A stretch of DNA of 38,365 nucleotides from positions 1-38,365 of the forward strand of contig CBDUYN010000095.1 in NCBI GenBank assembly GCA_965371445.1, in the 5' to 3' direction. This document shows, piece by piece, positions 1-8,897 of the stretch; the first letter of the stretch is position 1, and each line of letters opens with the position of its first letter. The notes beneath the pieces are model-generated. The model made no database searches. It was not told the DNA's origin and saw nothing but the letters and a program-made list of their open reading frames with translations. The DNA is from DASWIG01 sp965371445. Its GTDB lineage: Bacteria > Acidobacteriota > Thermoanaerobaculia > Multivoradales > J023. The position numbers were made by a program, and so were the translations under genes.

Positions 1-54
1 GCGAGCCGTCGATGAAGGGCGAGCCGTCGATGAAGGGCGAGCCGTCGATGAAGG
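1..54 (-). repeat. 18-bp tandem repeat, three copies, encoding GSPFID hexapeptides
   Basis: Three perfect head-to-tail 18-bp units (gcgagccgtcgatgaagg) lie at the window edge within the end of the subtilisin gene and translate on the minus strand to repeated GSPFID. The array starts outside the window, so the total copy number is not known. Confidence 0.9.
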
Positions 55-1522
55 GTGAGCCGCCCACCCAGGCGTAACCCGTGGAGACGTCCGCGACTCC
101 GTCCCAGGAATAACTGGTGCCCTCGATGTAGAAGTCGCCCGTCTCGCCGTCGTAGCGCGCCGGCCCGACGTAGTGCTCCACGCTCGCCAGCTCCTTGTCG
201 ACGTCGAGTCCGAGGTTGGCACAGGCGGTCTCCGTACCGTGGATGGCGGCCCGCGCGTTGACCATCCCAGCGCCCTGCTGGAAGGGACTGTAGGCCAGCG
301 CGAAATCCTGATCGACTGCGCTCCGGGTCGAGGAGATGAGCCGGCACTTGACCTCGTCGGGCGTCAGCCAGGGCTCCGACTGGAGGAGAAGCGCCGCCGT
401 GCCGCTTACGACTGCCGCGGCCTGTGAGGTCCCCGACATGGTGAAGTAGTCGAAAGAGTCGTGGAGCTCGGGATGCTCGCTGGCGAGCGTGCTCTGCCGG
501 CTCATGATGCCGCGCATATGGCCGCCGGGCGCCACAAGGTCGGGCTTGACGAAGGCCTCGTAGGTCGGACCCGAGGCGGAGAAGAAGGTCATCCGGTCGT
601 CGAACCGGTCGTCGGGGGTGGAATTGTCGGTCATGGCGCCGACGGTGAGCACGTACGGGACGTTGCCCGGCACGCCGATGGTCAGGGGACCGGGACCGCC
701 GTTTCCGGCCGAGGTCACCACCACGAGGCCGGCCTGCCAGGCCCGCATCACGGCCTGGTTCAGCGGGTCGTCCCAGTAGTAGGACCGCACCGTGGCGCCG
801 AACGAGAGGTTCAGGACGCGGATACCGTAGGTGTCCTTGGAAACGACAACCCAGTCGATGCCGCGCACGACGTCGGCGTAGGTCCCGTTGCCCTCCGCGT
901 CGAAAGCTTTCACGACCACAAGGTCGGCGTTGGGCGCGACACTGTTGTAAAGGCGGTTTTTCCCCTTGCCGGCCTGGTCGCTGTTCAGGAGGATCGAGGC
1001 GATGTGCGAGCCGTGGCCGTTCTCGTCGTCGGCAGTGCCGAAGAGGTCCTGGGTGGCGTCATAGAGAGCGAGGATCCGCGAGCGATGGCGGCCGTTTTTC
1101 GCCAGGTGGACGTTCTCGCTCCAGATGCCGGTGTCGACCGTGGCGACCGTGACGCCGTGGCCGTCGGTGTCTCGATCGTGGAGGAGGTCGGCCTCGATCA
1201 GCTTCGGGAAGTCGACGTAGGGGCTGGCACCCGAGACCTGGAGGCCGGCGTCGTCCCAGACGCGGCCGACGGCGCCGTCCTTGCGGAGCTCGTCGAGGCG
1301 CTCGGGCGCGATCCGGGCGCCGACCGCGGAGATGATACCGAGCTCGTGGGTGAAAGTGCCGCCCGCTTCGCGGACCGCCGCGGCTACCGCCGCGAGGTCG
1401 CTTCCCTGGACGATGACCGCACTCGTCGCCGTCTCCTCGGGTGTCCAAGTCGTCCACGTGGCCACCAGACCCAGGACGGTCATCACGGCGATCCCCAGAA
1501 TCCTATTTGCTTTCCTCGACAT
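1..1522 (-). CDS. Secreted S8 (subtilisin-like) serine peptidase, 3' end outside window
   Basis: Reverse-strand translation gives an N-terminal signal/membrane segment (about residues 8-24), an I9-like propeptide (about 33-92) and a subtilisin catalytic domain. The triad is visible: Asp130 in VATVDTGIW, His170 in NGHGSHIA, Ser366 in MSGTSQAAA; the oxyanion Asn lies in SAGNGGPGP. This family hydrolyses proteins outside the cytoplasm. The ATG at 1522 has an AAGGAGA ribosome binding site 8 nt upstream. After the catalytic domain the protein enters a Gly/Ser/aromatic region ending in a hexapeptide repeat (GSPFID) that runs off the window edge, so the C terminus is unknown. It is transcribed alone, with its own 340-bp upstream region carrying a direct-repeat array. 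Identification of the family is firm; the substrate is unknown. Confidence 0.93.
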   Translation of the reverse strand, partial: MSRKANRILGIAVMTVLGLVATWTTWTPEETATSAVIVQGSDLAAVAAAVREAGGTFTHELGIISAVGARIAPERLDELRKDGAVGRVWDDAGLQVSGASPYVDFPKLIEADLLHDRDTDGHGVTVATVDTGIWSENVHLAKNGRHRSRILALYDATQDLFGTADDENGHGSHIASILLNSDQAGKGKNRLYNSVAPNADLVVVKAFDAEGNGTYADVVRGIDWVVVSKDTYGIRVLNLSFGATVRSYYWDDPLNQAVMRAWQAGLVVVTSAGNGGPGPLTIGVPGNVPYVLTVGAMTDNSTPDDRFDDRMTFFSASGPTYEAFVKPDLVAPGGHMRGIMSRQSTLASEHPELHDSFDYFTMSGTSQAAAVVSGTAALLLQSEPWLTPDEVKCRLISSTRSAVDQDFALAYSPFQQGAGMVNARAAIHGTETACANLGLDVDKELASVEHYVGPARYDGETGDFYIEGTSYSWDGVADVSTGYAWVGGSPFIDGSPFIDGSPFIDGS

Positions 1523-1588
1523 CAGTCTATCTCCTTAAAGCACTTGCTGTTGTTCGCGTCTCAGTGATGCCGATTGTGGGGGGTTGAT

Positions 1589-1594
1589 ATTACA
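1589..1594 (-). promoter_or_regulatory. Candidate -10 of the subtilisin promoter
   Basis: On the minus strand TGTAAT (5/6 to TATAAT) lies about 67 nt before the ATG at 1522. No good -35 is present at 16-18 bp, which would fit a promoter that needs an activator bound upstream. The element overlaps a fifth single TTAC word. The assignment is tentative. Confidence 0.3.
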
Positions 1595-1657
1595 GGCAAC
1601 ATTTCATGGCCATATTTCTTTCAGCCTTATGCCCGAAGCGGCAAGGGCGCCTCCAGG

Positions 1658-1841
1658 TTACGGCTAAGATTACGGGGGGAGGCGATTTTCCCCTGTGTTT
1701 CAAGGTGTTGCGCGTCATGCAGGAAGCCTTACATCCCACATTACAATCCAATTCCACGGCGCGCCGTGGGATGGTTACAATTCACGTTACGGGGACGTTT
1801 TCGGTGCCTTTCGGTCGCCAAAACCTTACGGTTCGGCTTAC
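1658..1841 (-). promoter_or_regulatory. Array of four TTAC-N8-TTAC direct-repeat pairs, likely regulator binding sites
   Basis: Plus-strand TTAC words occur in four pairs with exactly 12 bp between starts: 1658/1670, 1729/1741, 1775/1787 and 1826/1838. On the minus strand each pair reads GTAA-N8-GTAA. The pairs sit between the end of the ABC exporter gene and the subtilisin start, about 75-260 bp upstream of the candidate transcription start. Direct repeats with a spacing of about one helical turn are typical of dimeric regulators that bind head to tail (for example OmpR-type response regulators), but the family cannot be named from the motif. The surrounding bases are AT-richer than the rest of the window and hold no credible gene. 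Confidence 0.55.
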
Positions 1842-1866
1842 GAACGCGGCGAAAGGGCGGGACGCT

Positions 1867-4038
1867 TCAAGGGTGGGCGACGACGAGCAGCGTCGGCGAG
1901 CGCTTCAACACCTCGGCCAGGGCGCGCTCGAGGTTGACCGGGTCGAGGGCGGCGAAGCTCTCGTCGAAGCCCAAGAGATCGGCGCGCTGGAGAAGCGCGC
2001 GGGCGATGAAAAGCCGGCTGCGCTCGCCGTGGGAGAGCTGCCAGCCGGTCTCGCCGACCATCTGCAAGAGCCCGGCGGGCATTTTCTCCAGCAGCTCGCC
2101 GAGGCCCAGGGCGCGGCAGATCGCCTCGGCCTCTTCCAGGTCCTCCGGGCGCGGCGGCCACTCGCGGCCGAGCAGGAGGTTAAAAGCAAAGGTGCCGAGG
2201 AAGACGTGGTTCTCGTGGAACTGGGGCGCCGCCGCCACCCGCCGGCGCCAGGCCGACTCGCCGAGCGTCGCGCGGTCGAGGCCGTCGAGCAGAAGCAAAC
2301 CCGCTTGCGGCGCGCGCAGGCCCGTCAGGAGCGCCAGGAGCGTCGACTTGCCGCCGCCCGAGGCCCCTTCCAGCAGGATCCTGTCCCCGACCCGGATTTT
2401 GAGCTCACATTTGCGCAGCACCGGCTCGAGACCGGCCCGGTAGCCGTAGACGAGGTCCGTGGCGTCGATCAGGAGCTCTCGCTCGGCCCCGTCCTCGTGG
2501 GCGGCACGGCTCTCGAAAGCCACCTCGGGCAGGCCGCGGACCCTCTCGCGGGCGGCGGCGCGGAAAAGCGGGATGACCTTTTCCCAGACCACCACGGCGT
2601 CGGCCGCGGCCAGGAGGCCCTCGCTCAGGAGGTCGAGGCTCTGGAGCAGAAAAAGCGTCCCGCCGAGCGAGAGGGCGAGGCCGCCGGTCGTGAAGTCGCC
2701 GACGACGATCGCCGGTGCCAGGAGAAGGACGCTCAAGACAAGCCAGCCGCCGGGGACCGCGGCCGACACGGCGGCGGCGGTCTGGTCCATCTTGCGCGAA
2801 TGACGCAGATAAGCGGCGAGCGCCGCGTCCTCCTCCTGGTGACGGCGCTCGGTGCTCTCCTGGGCGAGCCGGGTCTGGTGACCGACCATCTGCTCCACCA
2901 GGTGGTGGGTGGCGTCGAGGCGCATCTGGGTCCAGCGGCGGCGCAGACCATAGTAGCGGCGCACCGCGGCGCCGGAGACGAGAACCCAGGCGAAGAGCAG
3001 CGCCGCGTGGGGCCAGCCGCCGACGCCGCCGGCGAGGACGACCGCGGTGATCGCGAGGTCCGTCCCGTGGGAGGCGATAAGCACGCCGGCGTCGAGGGTC
3101 AGGATCTCCGCCGCCTCCGACTCGATGGTGCGGCTCAGCAGCTGCCCTGTCCCCTGGTGGCGGATCTCCTCCGGCTCCAGGCTGAGCGCTCCGGCGAGCA
3201 GCCGCCGCTTCAGGAGCCACCCGACGCCCACCGAGAAGAGGGTGGAAAACCACGGCTCGAGTAGCCGGAACGGGAGGTTGGTCCAGAGCAGCAGCACCCA
3301 GGCGACGAGCCATCCCCAGTCGATCTGGCCGCCCAGGGCGCCGCGCCACAGGACCCAGAACGCGCCCAGCCAGGCGACGATTTTTGGGACGTAGGCGGCA
3401 AAGAAGCCTCCGGCGAGGCCCAGGAGCCCCGCTTCGCGGACCTGCCGCAGGGCCGGCGCGGAGGGAGGCAGGCGCAGCTTCAGCGCCGAGGCCACGGGCC
3501 GCGCCCCGGCGCGCTCGCGAATCAGCGCGGCGTGGGCACGCCGGCGGCGCCGGCCGGCGATCTGCGCCTCGTCGAGCAGGCGGTCGACCTCCGGGGCGAA
3601 GCGCTCCTCGACGCGACGGCGCAGCGCCGCGGCGACCTCGTCGAGCGCTACGAGCTGCCGGGCACCCGCCGGGTCGAGGAGGTGGACCCGCCGGCGCCGG
3701 CAGCGCTCGACGGCGAGGAAGCGCGGCGGCTCCCTCTCCCTGGCCGGCGATCCGGCGGCCGGCAGCCGAAAGAGGGCCGGCGCCACGCGGGCGAGCCGCG
3801 AGGCCACCTCGACGTAGCCCAGGTCCTCCGGTTCGGCCTCGACCTCCAGGTGATCGGCGGCGGCGACGACGAAGCGCCGCACGTCGGCGTCGCTCGGCGC
3901 CCTCCAATCCGCTGGCGGCGACACAAAGCGTTCGGGCACCGGGATCAGGCCGCGCCGGTGGGCGAGCAGAGCCAGCGCCTCGCCGAGGCGTTCGAGGGGC
4001 CAGGCGGCCGAGTCGACGAGGGGGACCTCCCGGCTCAC
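1867..4038 (-). CDS. ABC exporter (permease-ATPase) with degenerate C39-like N-terminal domain
   Basis: A 723-residue fused permease/ATPase. The C-terminal nucleotide-binding domain has Walker A (GASGGGKST), a Q-loop (PQFHENH), a signature LSHGERSR, Walker B (DLLGFDES) and ends right after the H-loop (VVAHP), so it is short at the C terminus. About five hydrophobic segments occupy the middle. The N-terminal ~150 residues contain a stretch (RVHLLDPAG...LVALDEV) that aligns by eye with the His/Asp half of the C39 domain of the neighbouring exporter, but no Cys motif is present, so I infer an inactive peptidase-like domain. The GTG at 4038 is chosen because it has an AAGGAGG site and overlaps the upstream stop as GTGA; an upstream start at 4110 would overlap by 76 nt. 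It probably forms a heterodimer or tandem system with the C39 exporter. Confidence 0.85.
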   Translation of the reverse strand: MSREVPLVDSAAWPLERLGEALALLAHRRGLIPVPERFVSPPADWRAPSDADVRRFVVAAADHLEVEAEPEDLGYVEVASRLARVAPALFRLPAAGSPAREREPPRFLAVERCRRRRVHLLDPAGARQLVALDEVAAALRRRVEERFAPEVDRLLDEAQIAGRRRRRAHAALIRERAGARPVASALKLRLPPSAPALRQVREAGLLGLAGGFFAAYVPKIVAWLGAFWVLWRGALGGQIDWGWLVAWVLLLWTNLPFRLLEPWFSTLFSVGVGWLLKRRLLAGALSLEPEEIRHQGTGQLLSRTIESEAAEILTLDAGVLIASHGTDLAITAVVLAGGVGGWPHAALLFAWVLVSGAAVRRYYGLRRRWTQMRLDATHHLVEQMVGHQTRLAQESTERRHQEEDAALAAYLRHSRKMDQTAAAVSAAVPGGWLVLSVLLLAPAIVVGDFTTGGLALSLGGTLFLLQSLDLLSEGLLAAADAVVVWEKVIPLFRAAARERVRGLPEVAFESRAAHEDGAERELLIDATDLVYGYRAGLEPVLRKCELKIRVGDRILLEGASGGGKSTLLALLTGLRAPQAGLLLLDGLDRATLGESAWRRRVAAAPQFHENHVFLGTFAFNLLLGREWPPRPEDLEEAEAICRALGLGELLEKMPAGLLQMVGETGWQLSHGERSRLFIARALLQRADLLGFDESFAALDPVNLERALAEVLKRSPTLLVVAHP

Positions 4039-6779
4039 GGCTCCTCCTTCCCCCTTTCCGTCAGGTGGCCGTCGGCGAGCCAGAGCTGACGCCACTCGTC
4101 GGTCCTCCACAAGGAGCGGACCCGCCCCTCCGCCGCGAGGAGCGCCGCGTAGCGCGAGCCCTCGCGGCTTTCGAGCTCGGCCGGCGAGCCGTCCTCGACG
4201 ACGCGCCCCTCCTCGACCACGAGCACCCGGGAAAAAGCGCGGGTCTCGGCGATGTCATGGGTGATACACAGAAGCGTCGTCCCTGCCCAGAGCTCGCGAG
4301 CGCGCTCCAGGAGGCTCCGGCGCTGGGCGCGCCCGAGGCCGCGGAAGGGCTCGTCGAGGATCACCAGCCGCACGTCCGGGCGCGCCATGGACCGGCCGAG
4401 GCGCACCCGCTGTCCCTCGCCGCCCGAAACCAGGCCGCCCCCTTCGCCGAGCGACGTCGTGAAACCCTCCGGCAACCCCTCCAGCACCCCGCGCAGCTCC
4501 GCCTGGTCGACCACCTGGCTCCAGGAGATGCCGGTGCCGGCCTCGTTGCCGTAGCGCAGGTTCTCGTAGAGCGAGCGGTTCCAGATCCGGACCGCCGGAT
4601 CGACCCAGGCGGTCGTACGGCGAAGCTCTTCCAGACGAACGGCGTCGAGGGGCTCGCCGTCGACGAGGAGACGGCCCTTGGCCGGCCGGTGCCAGCCGAG
4701 GAGCAGGCTCACCAGGCTCGTCTTGCCGGCCCCCGACGGCCCGACGACGGCCACGTGCTCGCCCGGCGCCACGTCGAGGTCGACGCCGGTCAGGATCCGA
4801 TGCCCGGCGGCGACGACGTCGACCCCCGCGAAGGAGAGGGCGGCCGGGGCGTCGCGGATGGCCGCCCCGCGGGTGGCCGCCCCGCGGGTGGCCGCCCCGC
4901 GGGTGGCCTCGGCGCCGGCTGTTCCCGCAGCCTCGGCCCCCGGAGCCTCCTCGCCCAGCTCGAGCGCGCCCAGGGGCTCGAGGAGCCGTAGCAGGACGTT
5001 GCGCTGCACCAGATACTCCATCGCCATGTAGATCACCATCCGTCCGCGGAAGGGGAGGTTGACGCCCCAGAAGGCGAGCAGCAGCAACCCTCCCATGCTC
5101 GGCTGGGTGACGACGTAGTCGAGCACGACCCAGGCGACGCAGGAGAGGACGACGAGAATCTGCACGCCTTCGACGCTGATCAGGAGCCGGATCTGCTCGA
5201 TCCGGGTTTTTGCCCATTCGCCCATCAGGCTCTCGTGCTCGCGGCGGACGATCCGCTCGGCGGCGTGGGTCTTGACGGCCACGAGCCCTCCCAAGGCGTC
5301 GAGGTAGAAGCGCGACAGGGCCCCGAGGTGGGTGCGAATCTTCAAGTCCTGCTCCGCCAGCCGTGGCTGAGCGGCGAGCGGCAAGACCATGGCGAACGCG
5401 GCGGCGACGAGCGCCATGGGAGCCTGGGAAGGGTGGATCCAGATCAGGCCGGCGACGGTCAAGGCCGCGGTGAAGAGATACTCGCAGAACTTCCTGCCGG
5501 TCTCGGGGAGCTCCCGGAGCTTGTGGAGGCTGTGCGCCCGCTCGGCCATGTCGGAGACCGGACGGCTACGGAAGTAGCGGTCGTCGAGGATGGCCACCTT
5601 GGAGAGGAAAGCGAGGCGCAGGCGTCCTTCGAGGCGCCGGCCGAGGCCTAGCGCGTCGGCCTGGGTGTAGTAGTCGAGAAGCCGGTTGGCGACGAAGAAG
5701 ACGAGGAGCGCGACGATGAGCCCGAGCCGTTGCGACGCCGTCGCCAGCTCCGTTCCCAGGTCCAGCAGACCGCGGAAGAGCAGCGCCTCGGTCATCACCC
5801 CGGTCGCGGCGAGGCCCATCGCCGCGACGAGCGCCAGGGGCGCCAGGAGCCCGTCTTCGCGTAGCAGGCGCCAGAGCTCGCGTCCGGGCCGCACGGGCGG
5901 CTCCTCCAAGGCGGCATGGAGCTCCGGCGAGAGCTCGGCGCGCGGCGACGGCTTGCCGCTGCCCTTGGCGGCACGGATCAAGACGGCGCCGCGGAAGGCG
6001 AGCTCCTCGGCGTCGGCGCCGCCGCCAGCGCCGGCGCCGGCGCCGGCCGGGCGTATGGTCCAGAAGCTCTCGGGCACCGCCTCCGTGGCACCGTGACGGG
6101 CCTTGGAAAAGGAGGACGTGACGAGCCGCGCCGCCCCCGCCCCGCGGTCCAGCCCACCGCCCGCGACGAGCGCGCCGGCCATGCGCACGGCGGCGTCGAG
6201 GCCGGCGAGCGCCGTCCAGCCGGGCTGCGCCACGGCCTTTTTGACGAGCGCGGCAGCGGCGGGGCGCTCGACGCCGAGTCGTGCCATGCGGTCGCGCAGC
6301 GGGGTGAGGAAGTCCTCGCTCCCGGCCCACTCGCGCCAGGCCGCCGCCGGCACCACCTGCGTGTGGACGTAGACCTCGTCGAGGAAGCGGCGCAGCGACA
6401 GCCAGCGGCGGCCGGTGGCCGGGTCCATCACCTGGACGACGCGGCCGAGGTGCGTGCGCCACACGACGACGAAGTGTGTGAACCCGTTCGGCAGCCGGAC
6501 GACGACGATCGCCGGTAGCGCGCCGGCCGAGGACAGCAGGAGGTGGTCGACCGGCAGCATGACCTGCTCGGCCTGGAGGCCCAGGTCGCTCGCCACCTCC
6601 TCGAGGGTGTCGATCGAGGTCCCGTCGACGTCGGTCTGGCAGGCCTCGCGCAGGCGGCCGTAGCTCGTGTGGACCCCGAAGCCGGCCAAGAGCGCGTTCA
6701 GGCACGCCGGGCCGCAGTCCATCCCGGAGGTCTGGATCACCTCCTTCAGCAAGGTGCGCGGCGCGGTGGCTTTCTTCAT
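4035..6779 (-). CDS. C39-peptidase ABC exporter (peptidase, permease, ATPase)
   Basis: A 914-residue protein beginning with a complete C39 bacteriocin-processing peptidase: Gln16 and Cys22 in IQTSGMDCG, His102 in GFTHFVVVW, Asp119 in VMDPATG. A ~130-residue insert follows, then an ABC transmembrane domain and a nucleotide-binding domain with Walker A (GPSGAGKTS), signature LVSGGEGQR, Walker B (LVILDEP) and H-loop (CITHD). Proteins of this class cleave a leader, usually after a double glycine, from an exported peptide. The insert between peptidase and membrane part and a repeat-encoded linker (ATRGA units) before the ATPase are unusual. It starts with ATGA overlap on the HlyD gene and ends with GTGA overlap on the second exporter, so the three are one translationally coupled unit. 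No precursor peptide with a recognisable leader was found nearby. Confidence 0.92.
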   Translation of the reverse strand: MKKATAPRTLLKEVIQTSGMDCGPACLNALLAGFGVHTSYGRLREACQTDVDGTSIDTLEEVASDLGLQAEQVMLPVDHLLLSSAGALPAIVVVRLPNGFTHFVVVWRTHLGRVVQVMDPATGRRWLSLRRFLDEVYVHTQVVPAAAWREWAGSEDFLTPLRDRMARLGVERPAAAALVKKAVAQPGWTALAGLDAAVRMAGALVAGGGLDRGAGAARLVTSSFSKARHGATEAVPESFWTIRPAGAGAGAGGGADAEELAFRGAVLIRAAKGSGKPSPRAELSPELHAALEEPPVRPGRELWRLLREDGLLAPLALVAAMGLAATGVMTEALLFRGLLDLGTELATASQRLGLIVALLVFFVANRLLDYYTQADALGLGRRLEGRLRLAFLSKVAILDDRYFRSRPVSDMAERAHSLHKLRELPETGRKFCEYLFTAALTVAGLIWIHPSQAPMALVAAAFAMVLPLAAQPRLAEQDLKIRTHLGALSRFYLDALGGLVAVKTHAAERIVRREHESLMGEWAKTRIEQIRLLISVEGVQILVVLSCVAWVVLDYVVTQPSMGGLLLLAFWGVNLPFRGRMVIYMAMEYLVQRNVLLRLLEPLGALELGEEAPGAEAAGTAGAEATRGAATRGAATRGAAIRDAPAALSFAGVDVVAAGHRILTGVDLDVAPGEHVAVVGPSGAGKTSLVSLLLGWHRPAKGRLLVDGEPLDAVRLEELRRTTAWVDPAVRIWNRSLYENLRYGNEAGTGISWSQVVDQAELRGVLEGLPEGFTTSLGEGGGLVSGGEGQRVRLGRSMARPDVRLVILDEPFRGLGRAQRRSLLERARELWAGTTLLCITHDIAETRAFSRVLVVEEGRVVEDGSPAELESREGSRYAALLAAEGRVRSLWRTDEWRQLWLADGHLTERGKEEP
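4861..4905 (-). repeat. 15-bp tandem repeat x3 inside the C39 exporter gene
   Basis: Three perfect units of gccgccccgcgggtg in tandem encode repeated ATRGA in the linker between the membrane domain and the nucleotide-binding domain. Such a repeat can change copy number without changing the frame, altering linker length. Confidence 0.85.
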
Positions 6780-7936
6780 ACCACCGGACGCGCCTCGACG
6801 GCCTTGCCGAGGGTCCGCAGCAAGAGCAGCGCCGGCGAGAGGCGCTCCACCTCGATCTCGACGGTACCGGTCAGGCCGTGGCGCAGCGGCAGCCGGGCGG
6901 CGCTCTCGCCTTCGATGTCGAGCTCGACCCGCAGCCGGCCTTCGCGGGGCTCGGCGGCGACACGCTTGACCGTCGCGGCGAGCGTCCCGTATTGGGTCCA
7001 GGGGAAGCCGTCGAGGCGCATCTGGGCGCGCTGGCCGACCCGCACGCGGCCGAGGGCCGAGCTCGGAGCGAGCTCGGCGACCATCACCAGGTCCGCGGCG
7101 GCGAGCACCATGCCCAGGACCTCCCCCTCGGTGACGAGAGCCGCGACGGTGAGGCGTTTGAGCTCGCCAATCTCGCCGTCGCGGGGGGCTCGCACGGCCC
7201 GCTTCTCGATCCAGAGGCCGATCTCGTCGACCTTGGCGGCGCTTCCCTGGGCCTCGCCTTCAAGGCGGGCCGTGCGGCCGCGCAGCTGGGCGAGCTCGGT
7301 CCGGCCATGAAGCTCCCCGGAACGCTCGGCCGAGGCGTCGCGCTCGAGGGCCAGGCGCTCGCTCTCGGCCGTCGCCCGCAGGCGTGCGGCCAAGGAGCGG
7401 CGGCGCTCCATCTCGACCCGGGAGATCTGGCCGTCGCCGTGGAGCACCGCGGCGCGCGCCGCCTCCTGCTCGGCGAAGTCGGCCTCGATCTCGGCCTCGC
7501 GCACCCGGCTGCGCGCCGCCTCGAGGGCGGCGCGCCCCGTCCGGCGGTTCTCTTCGAGCGTCAGCTCGGCGAGCGTCAGCTCGTCGCGCGCCGCTTCGAG
7601 CTCCCGTAGAAGCGCCGCGTGCCGCGCCTCCTCCTCGCGCCGCCGGACCTCCAGCTCCTCGGTGTCGAGCTGCACCAGGACGTCGCCCGCCGCGACCCGC
7701 TGGTTGACCGCCGCAAGCACCGCCACGACCCGGCCGTCGACCCGGGCCGCGATCGGGTAGGAGGCCCGGTCGGCCTCGATGCGTCCTTCCCGGGTGACCT
7801 CGAAAACCGAGATCCGGGCGGCGAAAAGCCACACCAGCCAGGCGGCGAGGAGCAGCCCCGTGCCCAGAAGGCCCACCGTCGACAAGCGGCGCTCGGACCC
7901 CAGGCTGTGGACCGTGCGGGCGAAGCCTTCGTTCAC
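6776..7936 (-). CDS. HlyD-family membrane fusion (periplasmic adaptor) protein
   Basis: A 386-residue protein with one N-terminal membrane anchor (about residues 20-42), a biotinyl-lipoyl-like half (VDGRVVAVLAAVNQRVAAGDVLVQL split around the hairpin), a long Ala/Glu/Arg-rich coiled coil (about 95-235), the second lipoyl half (IEKRAVRAPRDGEIGEL) and a beta-barrel region. HlyD proteins link an inner-membrane exporter to an outer-membrane channel; here the partners are the two ABC exporters directly downstream. The GTG start at 7936 overlaps the upstream stop as GTGA and its own stop overlaps the next ATG as ATGA. No TolC-like outer-membrane gene lies in the window, so the channel would be supplied from elsewhere. 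Confidence 0.88.
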   Translation of the reverse strand: MNEGFARTVHSLGSERRLSTVGLLGTGLLLAAWLVWLFAARISVFEVTREGRIEADRASYPIAARVDGRVVAVLAAVNQRVAAGDVLVQLDTEELEVRRREEEARHAALLRELEAARDELTLAELTLEENRRTGRAALEAARSRVREAEIEADFAEQEAARAAVLHGDGQISRVEMERRRSLAARLRATAESERLALERDASAERSGELHGRTELAQLRGRTARLEGEAQGSAAKVDEIGLWIEKRAVRAPRDGEIGELKRLTVAALVTEGEVLGMVLAAADLVMVAELAPSSALGRVRVGQRAQMRLDGFPWTQYGTLAATVKRVAAEPREGRLRVELDIEGESAARLPLRHGLTGTVEIEVERLSPALLLLRTLGKAVEARPVV

Positions 7937-8874
7937 CCGCCCGGCGTCCGGAAGAGGGCGACCTCGGCCGCCAAGAGGCTGAGCCGCAGGGCCAGCCGCA
8001 GGGCGAGGTAGACCTGGGAAAGGAGGAAGGCGAGAGCGACCGTCACGAACGTCGACTGCCCGGCCCCCGGCGCCACCAGGGCGTAGAGGACGAGGAGCCC
8101 GAGCGCCAGGACGCCGACGCCGGCGTAGACGCCCACCGTGCGGCCGGGACGGCGGCGCACGAAGCCGAGCGCCTGGCCGAGCGCGCGCGGCGCGCTCACG
8201 TCGCGCAGCACCACCGCGACCTTGGCGTAGTCGAAAACCATCCGCACGAGGTGGAGCAAGACGACGGTGAAGCCCGCGACGGCGAGCACCGCAAAAAAGA
8301 CCGGACGCTCAACGGTGACGTCGCCGATCGCCGCGTCGAGCCGGCCGAAAAGCCAGCGCGACAGCTGGTAGACCAGGAAATAGAGGACTCCCGAGACGAC
8401 CGCGAGAGACAGGAAGCGGCCGAAGCTCCGGCCGCAGGCGGCAAAGAAGCCTTCTCGGTAGCGTGGACCCTCGGGGCTCTTCATGGCCTCCAGGACGCCG
8501 CCGAGGCAGAAGAGCCAGAGGAGGGCATAGCCGGCGGCGAGGTAAACGATCGCCGGGAAGTCGCTGAAGATCCGGCCGCTCCACCAGGCCTCCAGGTTGT
8601 CGTAGACCGCGCCGGCGCCGAGGATCGACGGCCGGAACGTCGAGGCGAGCCCCTCCGGCCCTGCGACGAGAAAGTCGGCGTACCAGTCGGCGTCGAAGCC
8701 GTCGCGCAGCGTCTGGTGAAAGAGACTCGGGCCGATCGAGCCTTCCAGGGCGTCGCTCAAAAGGACCGCCGCCGGCAACGCGACGACGAGATTCAAGAGC
8801 CACAGGCCGACGACGAGCGCCGGCGCACGGTAGGTGCGGCGCAAACCGTGGAGGATGGCGGTGGTGACGTTCAT
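7933..8874 (-). CDS. Polytopic inner-membrane protein of unknown function
   Basis: A 313-residue protein with about six hydrophobic segments (near residues 20-40, 115-135, 160-180, 205-230, 255-275, 280-300) and short charged loops. I do not recognise the family. The ATG at 8874 is chosen over an upstream start at 8961, because the longer form would run into the preceding peptidase gene and its first 29 residues are not protein-like; a GGAAGG site lies about 12 nt before 8874. It sits between the M1 peptidase and the HlyD adaptor and overlaps the latter by GTGA, so it is probably a membrane component of the export module. Confidence 0.75.
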   Translation of the reverse strand: MNVTTAILHGLRRTYRAPALVVGLWLLNLVVALPAAVLLSDALEGSIGPSLFHQTLRDGFDADWYADFLVAGPEGLASTFRPSILGAGAVYDNLEAWWSGRIFSDFPAIVYLAAGYALLWLFCLGGVLEAMKSPEGPRYREGFFAACGRSFGRFLSLAVVSGVLYFLVYQLSRWLFGRLDAAIGDVTVERPVFFAVLAVAGFTVVLLHLVRMVFDYAKVAVVLRDVSAPRALGQALGFVRRRPGRTVGVYAGVGVLALGLLVLYALVAPGAGQSTFVTVALAFLLSQVYLALRLALRLSLLAAEVALFRTPGG

Positions 8875-8897
8875 GGCTGTGTTTCCTTCCGGTGCTC

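Noticed and set aside
1606..3264. 552-codon plus-strand ORF across the intergenic array and the ABC exporter
   Set aside because: Composition is that of a shadow frame; the opposite strand carries Walker and signature motifs of a real ATPase.
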